Source: Rhizomys pruinosus
Taxonomy: Eukaryota > Chordata > Mammalia > Rodentia > Spalacidae
Length of the DNA stretch: 64,000 nucleotides
Assembly: GCA_009823505.1 (NCBI GenBank)
Contig: VZQC01013971.1
Coordinates: 104,767-168,766 of the forward strand
Reading direction: 5' to 3'
Shown here: piece by piece, positions 22,971 to 34,120 of the stretch
How the letters are laid out: each line of letters starts with the position of its first letter
Position numbering within the stretch: the stretch's first letter is position 1
Notes under the pieces: generated by a model
The model's input: the letters and a program-made list of their open reading frames with translations, nothing else
What the model was told of the DNA's origin: nothing
Database searches by the model: none
Position numbers and translations under genes: made by a program

Positions 22971-23912
22971 AGACATATGTGTGTGTGCATATAATTGCTA
23001 AGAATGAAAAGTCCAGATGTAAATTTTATGTATTCAGGGGAATAATTAAAAAGGAAGGAATCACATGAATAGTATATATTGTAAAATATCCAATGTCAAT
23101 GATTAAAGACAAATTAAAGAAAACATAGCTTTCAATAGCAAATAATAAAATCTCAATAAGTGGCTTTCAAGAAAATAATCTTTCATTCATTACAAGAAAG
23201 ATATTAAGTTTTTGGGAAATTTTGTCAATATTTATTTCAAAAAAAATCCTTCAAAATATGCCTGTCCTTTGACTAAAGGATTACTTTTCTGTATGTTCTT
23301 CCTGAAAAGATAACTGCAAACTTGAGCAAATATTTAGATATCAGCATCAAAATTCTGCTTCTAACATGAAAGATCGGGTAGGGGTAGTTCTGAAGAAAGA
23401 CGGGGGGGTCAAATATATTTTATGAAATTCTCAAAGGATCAAAAATTATTATTTTAAAATTTAAATACTGAAATAAGTCTATATGCACAAAAGCATATGG
23501 GTTGAAAGAACAATGATATATTTACACAAAGATGATATATCTTTATCAAAATATCTTGTCTTTGAATGGTCTGATTAATATTTATTTTCTTCATCTTTCT
23601 GGTATACATTTCCCCCATATAATATTTTGATAAAATGAAGACATATTTTCTAAAAATTTGAAAGTAGGAAGAACATTACTTATGATTTTTAAGCCCATTT
23701 CTGGCTTGGACATTTTCTGTTAACAGAAATGATCACGTTCCTGAGGTCACGATTATAGTTCTCACCTCTTGTTCTCAAAATGCGTAAAATGTACAACACT
23801 GGGATTATCATAGGCTTGATGCCTCAGAGCAAGACTACAATGTCTGCGTATGCTATTATTATTTTTATATAATTAACAAAACATCCACATAGGAAGAGCT
23901 TTTTAAAAAAAT
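22971..23912. other. intergenic, AT-rich
   Basis: Possibly more decayed L1 sequence. Nothing assigned with confidence. Confidence 0.35.
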
Positions 23913-24212
23913 ACCAACTTGGGCCTGGAGAGATGACTCAGTGGTTAAGAGCACTAACTCCTCCAGCAGAGGACCTGGGTTTGGCTCCCAGCACCCACAT
24001 GATGGCTAAGAACCATCTTTAAACCCGGAGTGGTGATGCAGGCCTTTAATAATCTTAGCACTCGGGAGGCAGAGGCAGGTGGATCTCTGTGAGTTCAAGG
24101 CCAGCCTGGTCTACAGAGTGAGTTCCAGGCCAGCTGGGACTAAAGGGAGACCCTGTCTTAAAAAAAAAAACAAAACAAAAACGAACGAACCAACCAACCA
24201 ACCAACCAACTT
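23913..24212 (+). mobile_element. chimeric B3-B1 dimeric SINE, copy 2
   Basis: A B3 head (gggcctggagagatgactca, 23921 on) runs to ctaagaaccatctttaa and is joined directly to B1 (acccggagtggtgatgcagg) through ccctgtcttaaaaaa. The junction is at the same base as in the copy at 9296. The tail has grown a (CCAA)n tract. TSD accaactt at 23913-23920 and 24205-24212 flanks the whole composite. The right copy lies within the CCAA-rich tail, so this TSD is weaker than that of copy 1. Confidence 0.85.
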
Positions 24213-24302
24213 TAGGGTGGGCAACTATGTGCACATGGCTTTGTAAATTATTTGAGTAACATATCTATCTCTGGGTATGTGGGTTAAGAAACCTGAGATG
24301 AG

Positions 24303-24510
24303 GGTTGGAGAGGTGGCTCAGCAGTTAAGAGCACTGACTACTCTTGTAGAGGACCCTGGTTCGATTCCTAGTACCTATGTGATGGCTAACAACCATTCAT
24401 AACTCTAGTTCCAGGGCATCTGATACCCTTTTCAGACCTCTGTGGGCACTGCATGACATAGGTGCACTTACATACATGCAGGAAATATATTAATACACAT
24501 AAAAAATTGA
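24303..24510 (+). mobile_element. B3-type SINE, older copy
   Basis: gggttggagaggtggctcag, ggttcgattcctagtaccta, taactctagttccagggcat, acatgcaggaaatatattaa. Confidence 0.88.
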
Positions 24511-24940
24511 TAATATTTTTTAAAAAAGAAACCTGAGGTGAGACTAGACCATGAGCACATTGGAAATGCTTCCTGGTGGAGGCTCCCTTGTCACCAATTT
24601 ACTGAGTTCATCTACTTCTAATCTGTGCTTCTGAACCCACCTGCCTGAGGAAATAGAAGGTGTGTATGTTAATAGCACAACATACTATTGGCTCTTGCCT
24701 TTATCATTGATGTGGGTCATCAGACTCACAGCAAGTTATTATGTCATCAGTTACATCTATCCTCTCCCTGCTTTCCTTTGGTGACTTCCTGTTGTTAGGT
24801 GAAGCCCCCAAGATACCTGTTTGTTCTTGATGCTCACTCTGTTACTGATATTATCATGAGCATGATTCTTCTAATAAGTAGTGAGGGCTCCTGGGCAGTT
24901 GGAACAGACAGAAATAAAGGACGGGGTGTGGGGAGGGGAG
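24511..24940. other. intergenic, nothing recognised
   Basis: No gene or repeat identified. Confidence 0.45.
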
Positions 24941-25250
24941 CTGGAGAAATAGTTCAGCAGTTAGGACCACTGGCTCCTCTTCCAGAAGACTTGGGCTCGA
25001 TTCCCAGCACCCACAACCATCTATAACTCCAGCTTTAGGGGATCTGATGCCCTCTTCTGACTTCTGAAGGCATTGGACGACATGGGTGCACTTACATACA
25101 TACAGGCAATACATTCATACACATAAAAAAAAAATCAAGCCAGGCCGTAGTGGTATGTGCCTTTAATCCGTGTACGTGGCAGGCAGATCTCAGAGAGTTG
25201 GAGGCCAGCCTGATCTGCATAGTGAGTTTCAGGTCAGCTGGAAAAATAAA
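24941..25250 (+). mobile_element. B3-type SINE followed by B1 fragment
   Basis: 24941-25127 is an older B3 with a deletion after cccagcacccac. 25137-25245 is a B1 lacking its 3' quarter, sitting in the B3 A-tail. Unlike the dimeric copies, the B3 here is complete to its tail, so this pair is two separate insertions. Confidence 0.8.
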
Positions 25251-27294
25251 TTTAAGAAAGAACAGGATTTTTATTTTCTCAGTTCATTCACTATGATACC
25301 TTACCTTCTGATTCTTTCATTCATCCTTTTATTCTCTTATAGATATTGCTCTATGAATCTTTGTGCTCACAATGAAGAGACTTAAACATAGAAATTGTGT
25401 CTATTTAGTCAACTAATCCCTTCATTATTTTAAAAGTGAATAAACTATCCTGTGATATGTCTTTCTATTGACAAACCTCTAACAAGGAAGGAAAGGTGTA
25501 AACCATGCAGTGTAAACTATGCAGTGCTCTCAGTGATGAAAACATCGGTGTCCACACAGTCTTTGCAGGTGTTTGGTGTCCTTCCTGGCTGGCTAGGAGC
25601 CACCCTTTGGCACCTTTAGAAACTGAGTCAGTGAAATATTGCTCAGGAACACAGGAGTGTCTGCCTGGGGCCAGGTGGGATGGAGGGACTGGGGAAGGGA
25701 AATCACTCTGCAGCCAGGTTCGCATGAAAGACCTCACTTTCCCTCCGCAGTGAGAGTGGGTGTCTTGCTGTTCTGCATTTACTTTTCTTTGAGCTTGGGC
25801 CATTTCTCGTAGTCTGGCAAGTGCATGAGTTGGGCGAGGAGACTGGCAAGACAGTAAAGGTTAATGTACAGCGGAGATTGTTTAGTGCAGAATTGTAAAT
25901 ATTTGTTAAAACGTTTCAGAGCTGCTTCTTTTGATACCTGTAATCCACCGCGACAGAAATAACTTCAAAGCCATGCCTAGTCTCACTTGGTCGTCAACCA
26001 AAGTAAAAGATCAGCTACCACTAAGATGTTTTCACTTGCAGCCAGGCAGCTTGCCTTAGCAGGCGTTGTGGAGGATGAATCATAATTTAATTGTCTCTGG
26101 GAACTTCTACAGGGCAGGAGCTGAGCTGCGTGAATAAATGTGAAGGGGACCTGAGTTTACACCGTTCCGTGCGGTCAGCAGCGGAACGAAAAATGAGGTT
26201 TGTGCCTGTTCAAAAGGATGGGTTGAGCCAGCTGGGCTCCTATGCAGAATTAGGAGGCTTCCCTGGCTCAGCCGCTTGGAGTAGAGGGAGTATGAGACTT
26301 TGGTGTTTTTCTAGCGGTTTCAGAGTAGAGAGTCCCAAGTTTCTAGAGACCTGAGCACCTGAGGTGTCCCCAGGAGGAAGAAATGAAAGAGGTTGGAAAC
26401 TCTGCAATTTAGGGCTAGTTTAAGGAATTTTGGTAGTATTTTAAAAGTGTTTTAAATGTGAACAATTACTGGTGAATCCAACTCTTTAATTTGCTTCCAT
26501 CTTCAAAGTATACTTTGATTTTTATTTCACTTATTTCCGAAAGCAACAAAGAGCCCACAGAACCAAATAGAGCTCATATTGCCATATCTATGGAGAAGAT
26601 GGCTTTCAAGAGCTTTATTACACCACATGTTGTAAAGTGAATGGGATTTTGTAAACATTTTTTTTCTACTTCCAACTTTAATTTCTAAACTTTAATTTCT
26701 ATTGTTACTATTTCTACAACTAAGACTATCCAATAATTATAAGGACCATTAGCCACACACAAATATTAATTCTACTCTATTGCATTATTTTACAACTAAA
26801 GTTTTAACACCTTACAACTTGACTTAGCAGTAGAAGATGCTTTGGAAACTAGAATATCTCTTGGCTTAGGTTGGCTTTTCATCAGTTAGTGCTTCTGGGC
26901 TTTTAGGCTGATACTGGAGAGCTGACCATGGTCTCACAGCTGCCTTCAGCCAGAATGTTCTACGATGTATTTTCATGTCGGGAGAAGGGGGATGGAGAAG
27001 AGAAACAACAAAAATGAATTTTATTTGAAAAACTCCTTCCAAACTGCTTAAACATAAAAGAAAAATCTTGAATCATAAATACTGAAGCTCTGTGATGTGT
27101 TTGTCCTTTTTTATAAAAATGAGTAGTGCAGCATGCTTCCTCAGTGTTGCTATGAGACCTAAAATGATTATGGATGTGTCCTCTGGTACTCGTGCACTCA
27201 GTGACAGCTAGTCTTTTAATATCTCTGAGTTGATAAATAACAAAAGCTATTAATAAAACTGCATGACAGATATTATTTACAAATAAAATTTTAA
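25251..27294. other. intergenic, repeat-free block
   Basis: About 2 kb single-copy. 25840-26350 is locally GC-richer with retained CpGs. A 112-codon minus-strand frame (25465-25803) has no recognisable motif and is not called. Confidence 0.5.
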
Positions 27295-27535
27295 TTTTTT
27301 AACATTTATTTACTCTTAGCTTATGTGTATGATGAGTGTTTTATCTGCATGTATTTAAGTGCACCTTGTGCATGCAATGCCTGTGGTGGCCAAAAGAGGC
27401 ACTGGATACCTTGGACCTGCAATTACAGATGATGGTTAGCCACCATGTGGGTGTTAGAACCTGAACCTGGATCCTCTGCAAGAGCAGCAAGTACTCTGAT
27501 ATAGTGAGCATGCAGAACCATCTCCCCAGCCCCTG
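27295..27535 (-). mobile_element. B3-type SINE, older copy
   Basis: gagtgttttatctgcatgta, ggtggccaaaagaggcactg, ccaccatgtgggtgttagaa, aaccatctccccagcccc. Confidence 0.87.
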
Positions 27536-27830
27536 GAAATCAATTTTGTAATCCACAAATAATCCAGATATCCAATGATTTATTCATAAAGCACTTATTG
27601 AGGCAGTATCATGAAGAAGTGAGCATGCAGACGAGGGGAGACTGCAGTCGCTAAGATGATGGAAAATCTACTGTAGTGATGAATTAGGATAGAGAAGATA
27701 AGTAATGATGTCAGCGTCTTTAGATACTGAATTCTTTTCTCTTTAACCAGGAACCACATCTAAGAAAATTTATTTTGGAGCCTGGTCAGCCTATCTAACA
27801 CCACTGCCTTTTAGAAGACCAACTCTCCTG
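27536..27830. other. intergenic, nothing recognised
   Basis: No gene or repeat identified. Confidence 0.45.
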
Positions 27831-28050
27831 GGGTTGGAGAGATGGCTCATTGGTTAAGAGCATTGGTTGTTCTTGCAGAGGGCCTGGACTCTGTTCCCAG
27901 CACCCACATGGTTGCTAACATCCATCTGTAACTCCAGTTCTAGAAAATACGACACCCTCTTCTGACCTCTGTGGGCACTGAATGATACAGGTGCACTTAC
28001 ATGCAGGCAATACACACATACACTTAAAAGTGAAAACAATAAAAAATAAA
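27831..28050 (+). mobile_element. B3-type SINE, older copy
   Basis: ggggttggagagatggctca, tgtaactccagttctagaaa, acatgcaggcaatacacaca. Confidence 0.88.
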
Positions 28051-28631
28051 AAAAGAAGACCAACTCTCTCTCATCAAGCATTGATTGCAGCCAATGGTTT
28101 CTCGGCTAAGACTAGGGCTTCTTACCCACTCCTCTAGTCAACAGGGAAGTAATGTATAACAAGTACAAAAATTCAATAAAAATACAAATTAAAGAAAAAT
28201 ATTTTGGTGGAATCTGAACAGTTAGCTATCCCAGCTATATAATATACATATACATATACATATACATCTTTTATGGTGTAAGGAATCTACCAAATTGTAG
28301 TGGTTTGCAACAAAAATTCAGTATTAGTACCTCTCATAAGTCTAAGTGTTGATGACGCTCAGATGGGCAGTTCTTTCTCAAGATCTCACTCTTTAGGTCA
28401 GATGGTGACTGACGTTGGGGATATAGTAAAAATCTTCTGGCTTCCAGACAGAACTTGCATTTGATGCTTTTTGTTGGCTGGGAGCACAGATAGGACTGTC
28501 AAGCAGATTGCCCAGAGCCTGGAGTTTTTCATAAAATGGTGTATGCATTCTCAGAAATCAAGATGGAAGTATCACAGAGTCTTGTGATCCTCAACTTTGG
28601 AAAATTTGCAGCATCTCACTTCTGTTTTCTT
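28051..28631. other. intergenic with short (ATACAT)n
   Basis: A short TATACA-type repeat lies at 28243-28268. The rest is unassigned. Confidence 0.5.
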
Positions 28632-29400
28632 AAGAATATACCAGACAAGGGGTTGAAGAGATGGCTCAGTAGTTAAGAGCACTGACTGCTCTTGCAGAGA
28701 CCCGAGTTCGATTCCCAGTGCTCACATGGCGGCAAAGAACCGTCTCTAACTCCCGTTCCAGGGGAATCCGACGTCCTCTTCTGACCTCCGAGGCATTCAT
28801 TGCACAACACAGGTGCACAAACCTGCATGCAGACAGTACATTCATATACATAAAAAAATAATAAGGACTGGAGGGATGGCGTAGCAGTTAAGAGTGCCGA
28901 CTCCTCTTGCAGAGGACCCGAGTTTGATCCCCAGCACCCACATGGCGGCTGAGAACCATCTGTAACTCCAATTCCAGGAGAACTCCAGTTCCAAGGGAAT
29001 CCGAGACCCTCTTCTGACCTCCGTGGCATTGCACGACACGGGTGCACAGACCTACATGCAGACAGTACATTCATACACATAGAAAGTAAATAAATAAAAT
29101 AAAAAAAGATATTTAAGATAGGGCTGGAGAGATAGCCTAGCGGTTAAGAGCACCGACTGCTCTTGCAGAGGACCCGGGTTCGATCCCCAGCACCCACATG
29201 GCGGCTGAGAACCATCTGTAACTCCAATTCCAGGAGAACTCCAGTTCCAAGGGAATCCGAGACCCTCTTCTGACCTCCGTGGCATTGCACGACACGGGTG
29301 CACAGACCTACATGCAGACAGTACATTCATACACATAAAAAGTAAATAAATAAATAAAACTTGAAAAAAATAAATAAAATAAAAAAAGAATATACCAGAC
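28632..29400 (+). mobile_element. stack of three B3-type SINEs inside one outer TSD
   Basis: aagaatataccagac occurs at 28632-28646 and 29386-29400, flanking the whole stack. Copies: 28650-28860 (no 17-bp duplication), 28864-29108 and 29121-29385 (both with it). All are head to tail on the + strand. The last copy keeps a canonical B box (ggttcgatccc). The inner copies most likely landed in the A-rich tail of the first. Confidence 0.9.
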
Positions 29401-30224
29401 CAGATTGAAGGAGGCAGTGACTCTCAGGCGCTCAAGAGTGTAGATTCTAAGAGCTATAGTTCACCTGGAGGGGAAGGAGATTTGTTTGATCTTTGGAAAC
29501 AAGTTACCACAAAACTCTTGCAAATACCTAGGATAATGGCTGTGGAGAAAGGGTGAGTAATTGATCCAGGATTTAGATGCAGAAACATATTACACTTGAA
29601 ATGGGAGGAAGACCATTTTGAGGGGGAGTGACTCTCAAAGATACTCAGTGGATGAAAAAACTGAGCCAGCAGTAGATCTTGTAAGAGGCAGGAAAAAAAT
29701 GAAGAAGGTCTGAAGTCAGGGCCACCAATGCGTGGACATGTTCAATACTGGAAATTGCTATCAGATTATATGTCCGTGAGAGGCTGAGGAGAAACGGAGC
29801 TTAGCAACATCTTCACTTGTGGAATTAGCTGTGCTAGGAGCCTGGAGAATGAGAGCATCGGTTAGCTTGTTCGAAGAGAACTCCACGAATGACACGAAGT
29901 TTACCTATACTTTGAAGGATATTTCTGAGAGAAAAGATAATCTGGATGTGTGCTTGGGCTGGTAGCAGTTAGTATCCAGCTCTTTAGCAAACCTGCATCC
30001 TTGTCACTGGACTCCATTGTGAGCCTGAGATCTTGATAGGCCCCCGAGGACCTTCCACATGTGACTGTTGATGTTCCTCTTTGGAGTGATGCTGGAAGCC
30101 ACATGTTAACAGTGCTAGAGGCATAATTCTGAAAATTCCTGAACCCTTTAAACATCACTTAGAAGCTTGTCAAGAAGAAATTCTTTATTCTCACATCTTA
30201 AGTGAGCAGGATCTCTTCCTTTCC
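29401..30224. other. intergenic, nothing recognised
   Basis: Single-copy appearance; no gene. Confidence 0.5.
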
Positions 30225-30355
30225 AATTTTTTTCAGACAGCTTCTAAGTAGCCTGGGTTGGCTGGGAACTCACTATGTGGTCCAGACTAACTTTGAACTT
30301 CTGTCCTTACCTCTCAAGCTCAGTGATTTCAGGCAGGTACCACAATGTCCAGTTA
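30225..30355 (-). mobile_element. old B1 SINE
   Basis: tttttttcagacagcttcta, gggaactcactatgtggtcc, caggcaggtaccacaatgtc. Very diverged. Confidence 0.65.
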
Positions 30356-30429
30356 GGAAATGGACTTATATTAAACCACTGACATCTACATGTATCTGTT
30401 AGAACAGCTAGCATTACGTGGAAGTGAAA

Positions 30430-30700
30430 GGCTTATTTTTTAAATACTTTTATTGATGAATTTTGTATTTCATTCATTGTTTTTCAGTCCAATTTGGACA
30501 CATTCCCCTCTCCCTGCCCCCCCTCATGCCTTCTGCCATACATGTCTTGCATCTTTCTCTCAGTCTTTCCAAAGTTTTCCACTGCAGAGGCTTGTTGTTT
30601 TGGGCAGAATTTAATGGTATCATTCAGTCCTTTAACCCAGACTTTATATTGTTGTTTTTCCCTCCCCTTTATATTACTCCAACATATGCCTACAGAAGCT
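30430..30700 (-). mobile_element. L1 3'-UTR-like fragment
   Basis: ttttattgatgaattttgta, cacattcccctctccctgcc, ccttctgccatacatgtctt. Same block as 166-320. Confidence 0.6.
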
Positions 30701-30785
30701 TATTTTAAGAACAAGATATATGTTGATGAGTTGAGGGAGGGAAGCTGGAAATGAGTATGATTAGAGAAAAGGTTGAAAATTTTAT

Positions 30786-30788
<3 letters not shown>

Positions 30789-30816
<28 letters not shown>
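30789..30816. repeat. (TA)n microsatellite
   Basis: About 13 TA units next to an antisense B1. Confidence 0.95.
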
Positions 30817-30819
30817 CTC

Positions 30820-30972
30820 TATTGGTCTTTTTAGACCAGGGTCTCCCTGGCACCGGTGTCCTGGAAACGACTCTGTAGACCAGGCTGGCGGTCTTGAACT
30901 CAGCGAGAATGCCACTGCCTCTGCCCTCCCAAGTGCTAGGATTAAATTAAAGGCATGTCGCACACCTGGCTT
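30820..30972 (-). mobile_element. B1 SINE
   Basis: ttggtctttttagaccaggg, ctgtagaccaggctggcggt, aaaggcatgtcgcacacctg. Confidence 0.88.
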
Positions 30973-30984
30973 ACATTATATTTC

Positions 30985-31290
30985 ACCTTGAATATACACC
31001 CTTGTGATGTCCGTCTTTCTTTTTTTTTTTTTTTTTTTTATTTTTTTTTTTTTTTTTTTTTTTTTTTGTGATGTCGCTTTCTTTTATGCTGCATAGAACT
31101 CCATTGTTAAGTGTACCACATTTCTCTCATCCCGCTCTCATTGAGGGGATTTAGGTGGTTCCAGCGCCTTGCTATTGTGAAGAGAGCTGGCGAATAAACA
31201 TTGGCCCATGCTATGTATCATCTGTGTGGCTAAGTCTGTGGGTACATGCCAGGAATGGTATGGCTGGCTCGGGTGGCCAGAGACATCACG
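30985..31290 (-). mobile_element. L1 ORF2 fragment, split by poly(T)
   Basis: Antisense ORF2 3' block around the M-E-[FY]-Y region (catagaactccattgttaag). Further right are ccttgctattgtgaagagag and gaataaacattggcccatgc. A poly(T) run at 31021-31066 interrupts it. Confidence 0.75.
31002..31089. repeat. poly(T) insertion between direct repeats
   Basis: ttgtgatgtccgtctttctt (31002-) and ttgtgatgtcgctttctttt (31067-) flank about 46 T with one A. No element body lies between. The flank is L1 sequence continuous across it. Confidence 0.75.
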
Positions 31291-31730
31291 AGTGTTTCCA
31301 GGAAAATGGCGGGAGCTAGAAGGACATCATGTGAGTGAAGTACACAGTCCCAGAAAACAAACAACACATGTATCCCTTCATCTGTGGCGTGCTAGGTCGC
31401 CACAATTACCCAGTTGTAAGTACACGTTCTAGTGTATGCCCCACCCTAGCTTTTGTCCAAAGCGCGGTGGCGTGAATGCATATTGGAACACAACAACAAC
31501 AACAACAACAGAAAGGACTGCATCAAAGAACTGACTGAAACAGTGAACTTCTGCTCAGAACAGTCAACTTCCTCATGGAGAATATTGAGAAAGACTAAGA
31601 GATGAAAAGCATGTTTGGCAGAGTGCATGAGCTCTGGCAGGGTGGAGGAATGGGTGGGAACACAGGTCTATATTTGTTAAAAAAATAAAAATAAATTTAT
31701 GTGGAAAAAAAAGAAAAAAAAAAACAAAGA
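31291..31730 (+). mobile_element. L1 ORF2 C-terminus and 3' end
   Basis: Sense strand: ggaaaatggcgggagctaga, aggacatcatgtgagtgaag, cagtcccagaaaacaaacaa match the L1 block encoding the G-K-W-x-E-L-E and S-E-V region of ORF2. An (AAC)n run and an A-rich tail follow (31680-31730). Confidence 0.7.
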
Positions 31731-31810
31731 AAAATAATTCCCATCAGAAAAAAAATAAATAAATAAATTAGGTGCAGTTTGTAATTATAAAAAAAAAAGA
31801 AAAAGAAAAT
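31731..31810. repeat. A-rich low-complexity tract
   Basis: Runs of A, AAAT and AAAG, probably stacked retroposon tails. Confidence 0.8.
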
Positions 31811-32574
31811 AACCCTTAATTTTTCCTTATAACAGTTCTATGAGGAAGATGTTAATATCATATTTTACTGATGATGAAAATAAGAGTCAAACAAATAGAT
31901 TAGAAGACTGTCACAAAAGTTATTCAAGCATACAGTGAAGATGAGACTATGAATTCAGGCTGATGGATTCCATGGGTCAGACTCTCCACCATAACTAATA
32001 CCTGACTCAAGGGCCAAAAGACAGCCATAAACTGTAACACGAAGTTTGTATGCCTAAGGAAGAGAAAATAATTATTATTTGGTAGCAAAGAAGTACCGAA
32101 GAGCCTTGTCAGGGTGTGAGACTGGATGGTGAGAAGGGAAGTGAGATTAGTATTAGGGTTCCAGAACATTTCCCTTGGCATGCTTAGAAAAATGGAAAGG
32201 AAGGCCTCAGAGGAATAATTTCTGTGGGGTATTTTCCTGGAAAGAGGACATTTTCACCTGCTTGAGTGATGGGAGAGAGGTGTGCATTCCACTCCCAGGC
32301 TGCCTCTAGGTCTGAGGAAGGAGAAGAGTAGGAGGAGAACCAGATAGAAGGCTTTCAAGAAGAGTACAGCTGGACTTAGACTGTCAGGACCCATCGAACT
32401 TGGTAACATCTGCTTGAGCCAGCACTTCTCTTGTCTTTTTACTAGAGGACCAGCCAGGCTCTGACTTGATGAGGGATGTGCTTCTTTTTGGTGCCTGGTA
32501 CATTATGCAGATTTGGGAGCCTGGCAAAAATGGTGTGCAGAATAGCTTTAGTTGCTGACCTCACACACCTAAGA
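31811..32574. other. intergenic, nothing recognised
   Basis: No gene or repeat identified. Confidence 0.45.
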
Positions 32575-32815
32575 AGAGGGAAACTCAAGTGAGGAATTGT
32601 CCCATTGGACTGTCCTGTGGCCATATCTGTGGGCATTTTCTTGATTGTTTAGTGACGTGGGAGGCCCCAGCCATTGTCGGTGGTACCACCCCTGTGCAAG
32701 TGGTCCTACGTTGAATAAGAAAGCAGGCTGCGCATGAGCAGGAGAGCAAGCCTGTGCTCCTGTTCCAGGGCCCGAGTTCCTGTGTTTGGTTTCCGTTAAT
32801 GAAGAACTGAGACCT
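32575..32815 (+). mobile_element. rodent LTR-like repeat (type Y)
   Basis: ttgtcccattggactgtcct, ttttcttgattgtttagtga, gtgggaggccccagccattg, taagaaagcaggctgcgcat. Same family and orientation as 48866-49490. Confidence 0.7.
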
Positions 32816-34077
32816 TAGAGATGTAAGATCAACTTTTTACTCTTCAGGTTGGTTTGGTCAGTGTTTTTATCACAGTAATAAAGAGAGGAAAAAAAAAAAA
32901 ACGAAAACAAATGACATTTGGGATGGTGCCTCCCCTTCCCCCCCACCCCAAAGAGCCAGTAGGGGGAGCATCTGCACCCACGAGGGAGTGAGGAAGCAAG
33001 GACCTTCCAGTGGAGTGATACTTCCATGGAGTCTCAGAAGCACTTGGCTAGGGAATAGGAGGGTTTCACAGCAGGTTTGGAGAAAAGACAGACAAAATTT
33101 GAGTTATTGCTGTAGATGTAGTTATTTGTCCCTGAAGACTTGTGAGCCCTGGAGAAATCCTGGGTCCCTCGGGACTCACATTGAGAACGTTAGTGTATAA
33201 TTTGACTAGGAGGCACCTTCCATACACGAGTTGGGATCAGTTAAGGATTGAGATGTGAACAAGAGAAATGAGCTTATTCATACAAATGTAACTTAATCCT
33301 AACCCTTTTTAAGCTTCTTATTGTGCCTTGTTACTTGATGGGACTTGGTCTGGCAGTGTCATTAGTGTTTAAGAGGTTATATTTTCAGAAAATAAAGATT
33401 TTTTTTTAACCTGAATGTTTCAAAATGCTTTTATGGCATGTGAAGAAAGCCACTTGATTAAAGTGTTTGTAGTTTACGTTAAAGCCCTTTCTTCTTTCCA
33501 AAGAATTCAGGGTTCTGGCACAAACTAAAAGGGTTAAACTACACCTGCGTCCTTTCATCGTGTCATTGTAAATGCTGTGAGTGAAGTCCAAAATATGAGT
33601 CTGCATGTGAAAGTCTGGTAATTTCTTCCCCTCTCCTGCACCCTGTGCCCCACCCCGTATATCTCATGAGCTAAATATGTTACTCATTTATCAAGTATTG
33701 TGTGGTGATGAAACAAATTGGTGGCTTTGACAGCCCTCCATTAGGGCAGTGGAGGAACCTGTGGAGACCAAACTTGTGCTCATTAATCTACTCTCAGCAA
33801 GGCTACTAACCCGAGGCCTCTCGGTAATGGAGGAGCTGCCTGTTTAAACACAGAGCCCGTCCACTCCCAGAGTTAAGAGGAGGCCATCCTGAGCCACAAG
33901 TTATTGTTTCTTCTGTGCTGGAGCATCATCCCCACGTGCTCCTTCCTTCCTCTCGTTTGCTGTCCTCTTCAAATAAACAGCTCCTAGAGGACGGGGAGCA
34001 GGGCGTGCCTTCAGCCCCACCCCAGAAGGCCAGATTATTTGATGGATTGCTCCATTAAAGCAAGTCTATTTACTTAA

Positions 34078-34081
<4 letters not shown>
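32816..34081. other. intergenic, single-copy; candidate conserved element at 33700-34070
   Basis: No repeats recognised. 33700-34070 is GC-richer and contains forkhead-like words (tgtttaaaca, aaataaacag). Confidence 0.45.

Positions 34082-34120
<39 letters not shown>

Noticed and set aside
24941..25250. Third member of the B3-B1 dimeric family
   Set aside because: The B3 here is complete through its own A tail before the B1 starts, so the junction differs and the pair is two insertions.
25465..25803. 112-codon minus-strand frame as a gene
   Set aside because: Composition is unremarkable, no domain or splice sites are recognisable, and open frames of this length arise by chance in 64 kb.
29121..29190. 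tRNA gene in the head of B3 SINEs
   Set aside because: The A and B boxes are present because the SINE derives from a tRNA. The cloverleaf is not preserved and an A tail and TSD follow.
28673..29336. Recurrent 60-135 codon open frames that begin MYCLHVG... or MCMNVLSACR...
   Set aside because: They recur in nearly every B3-type SINE copy in the window, on whichever strand the element is reversed. They are by-products of a young non-coding repeat and not a protein family.
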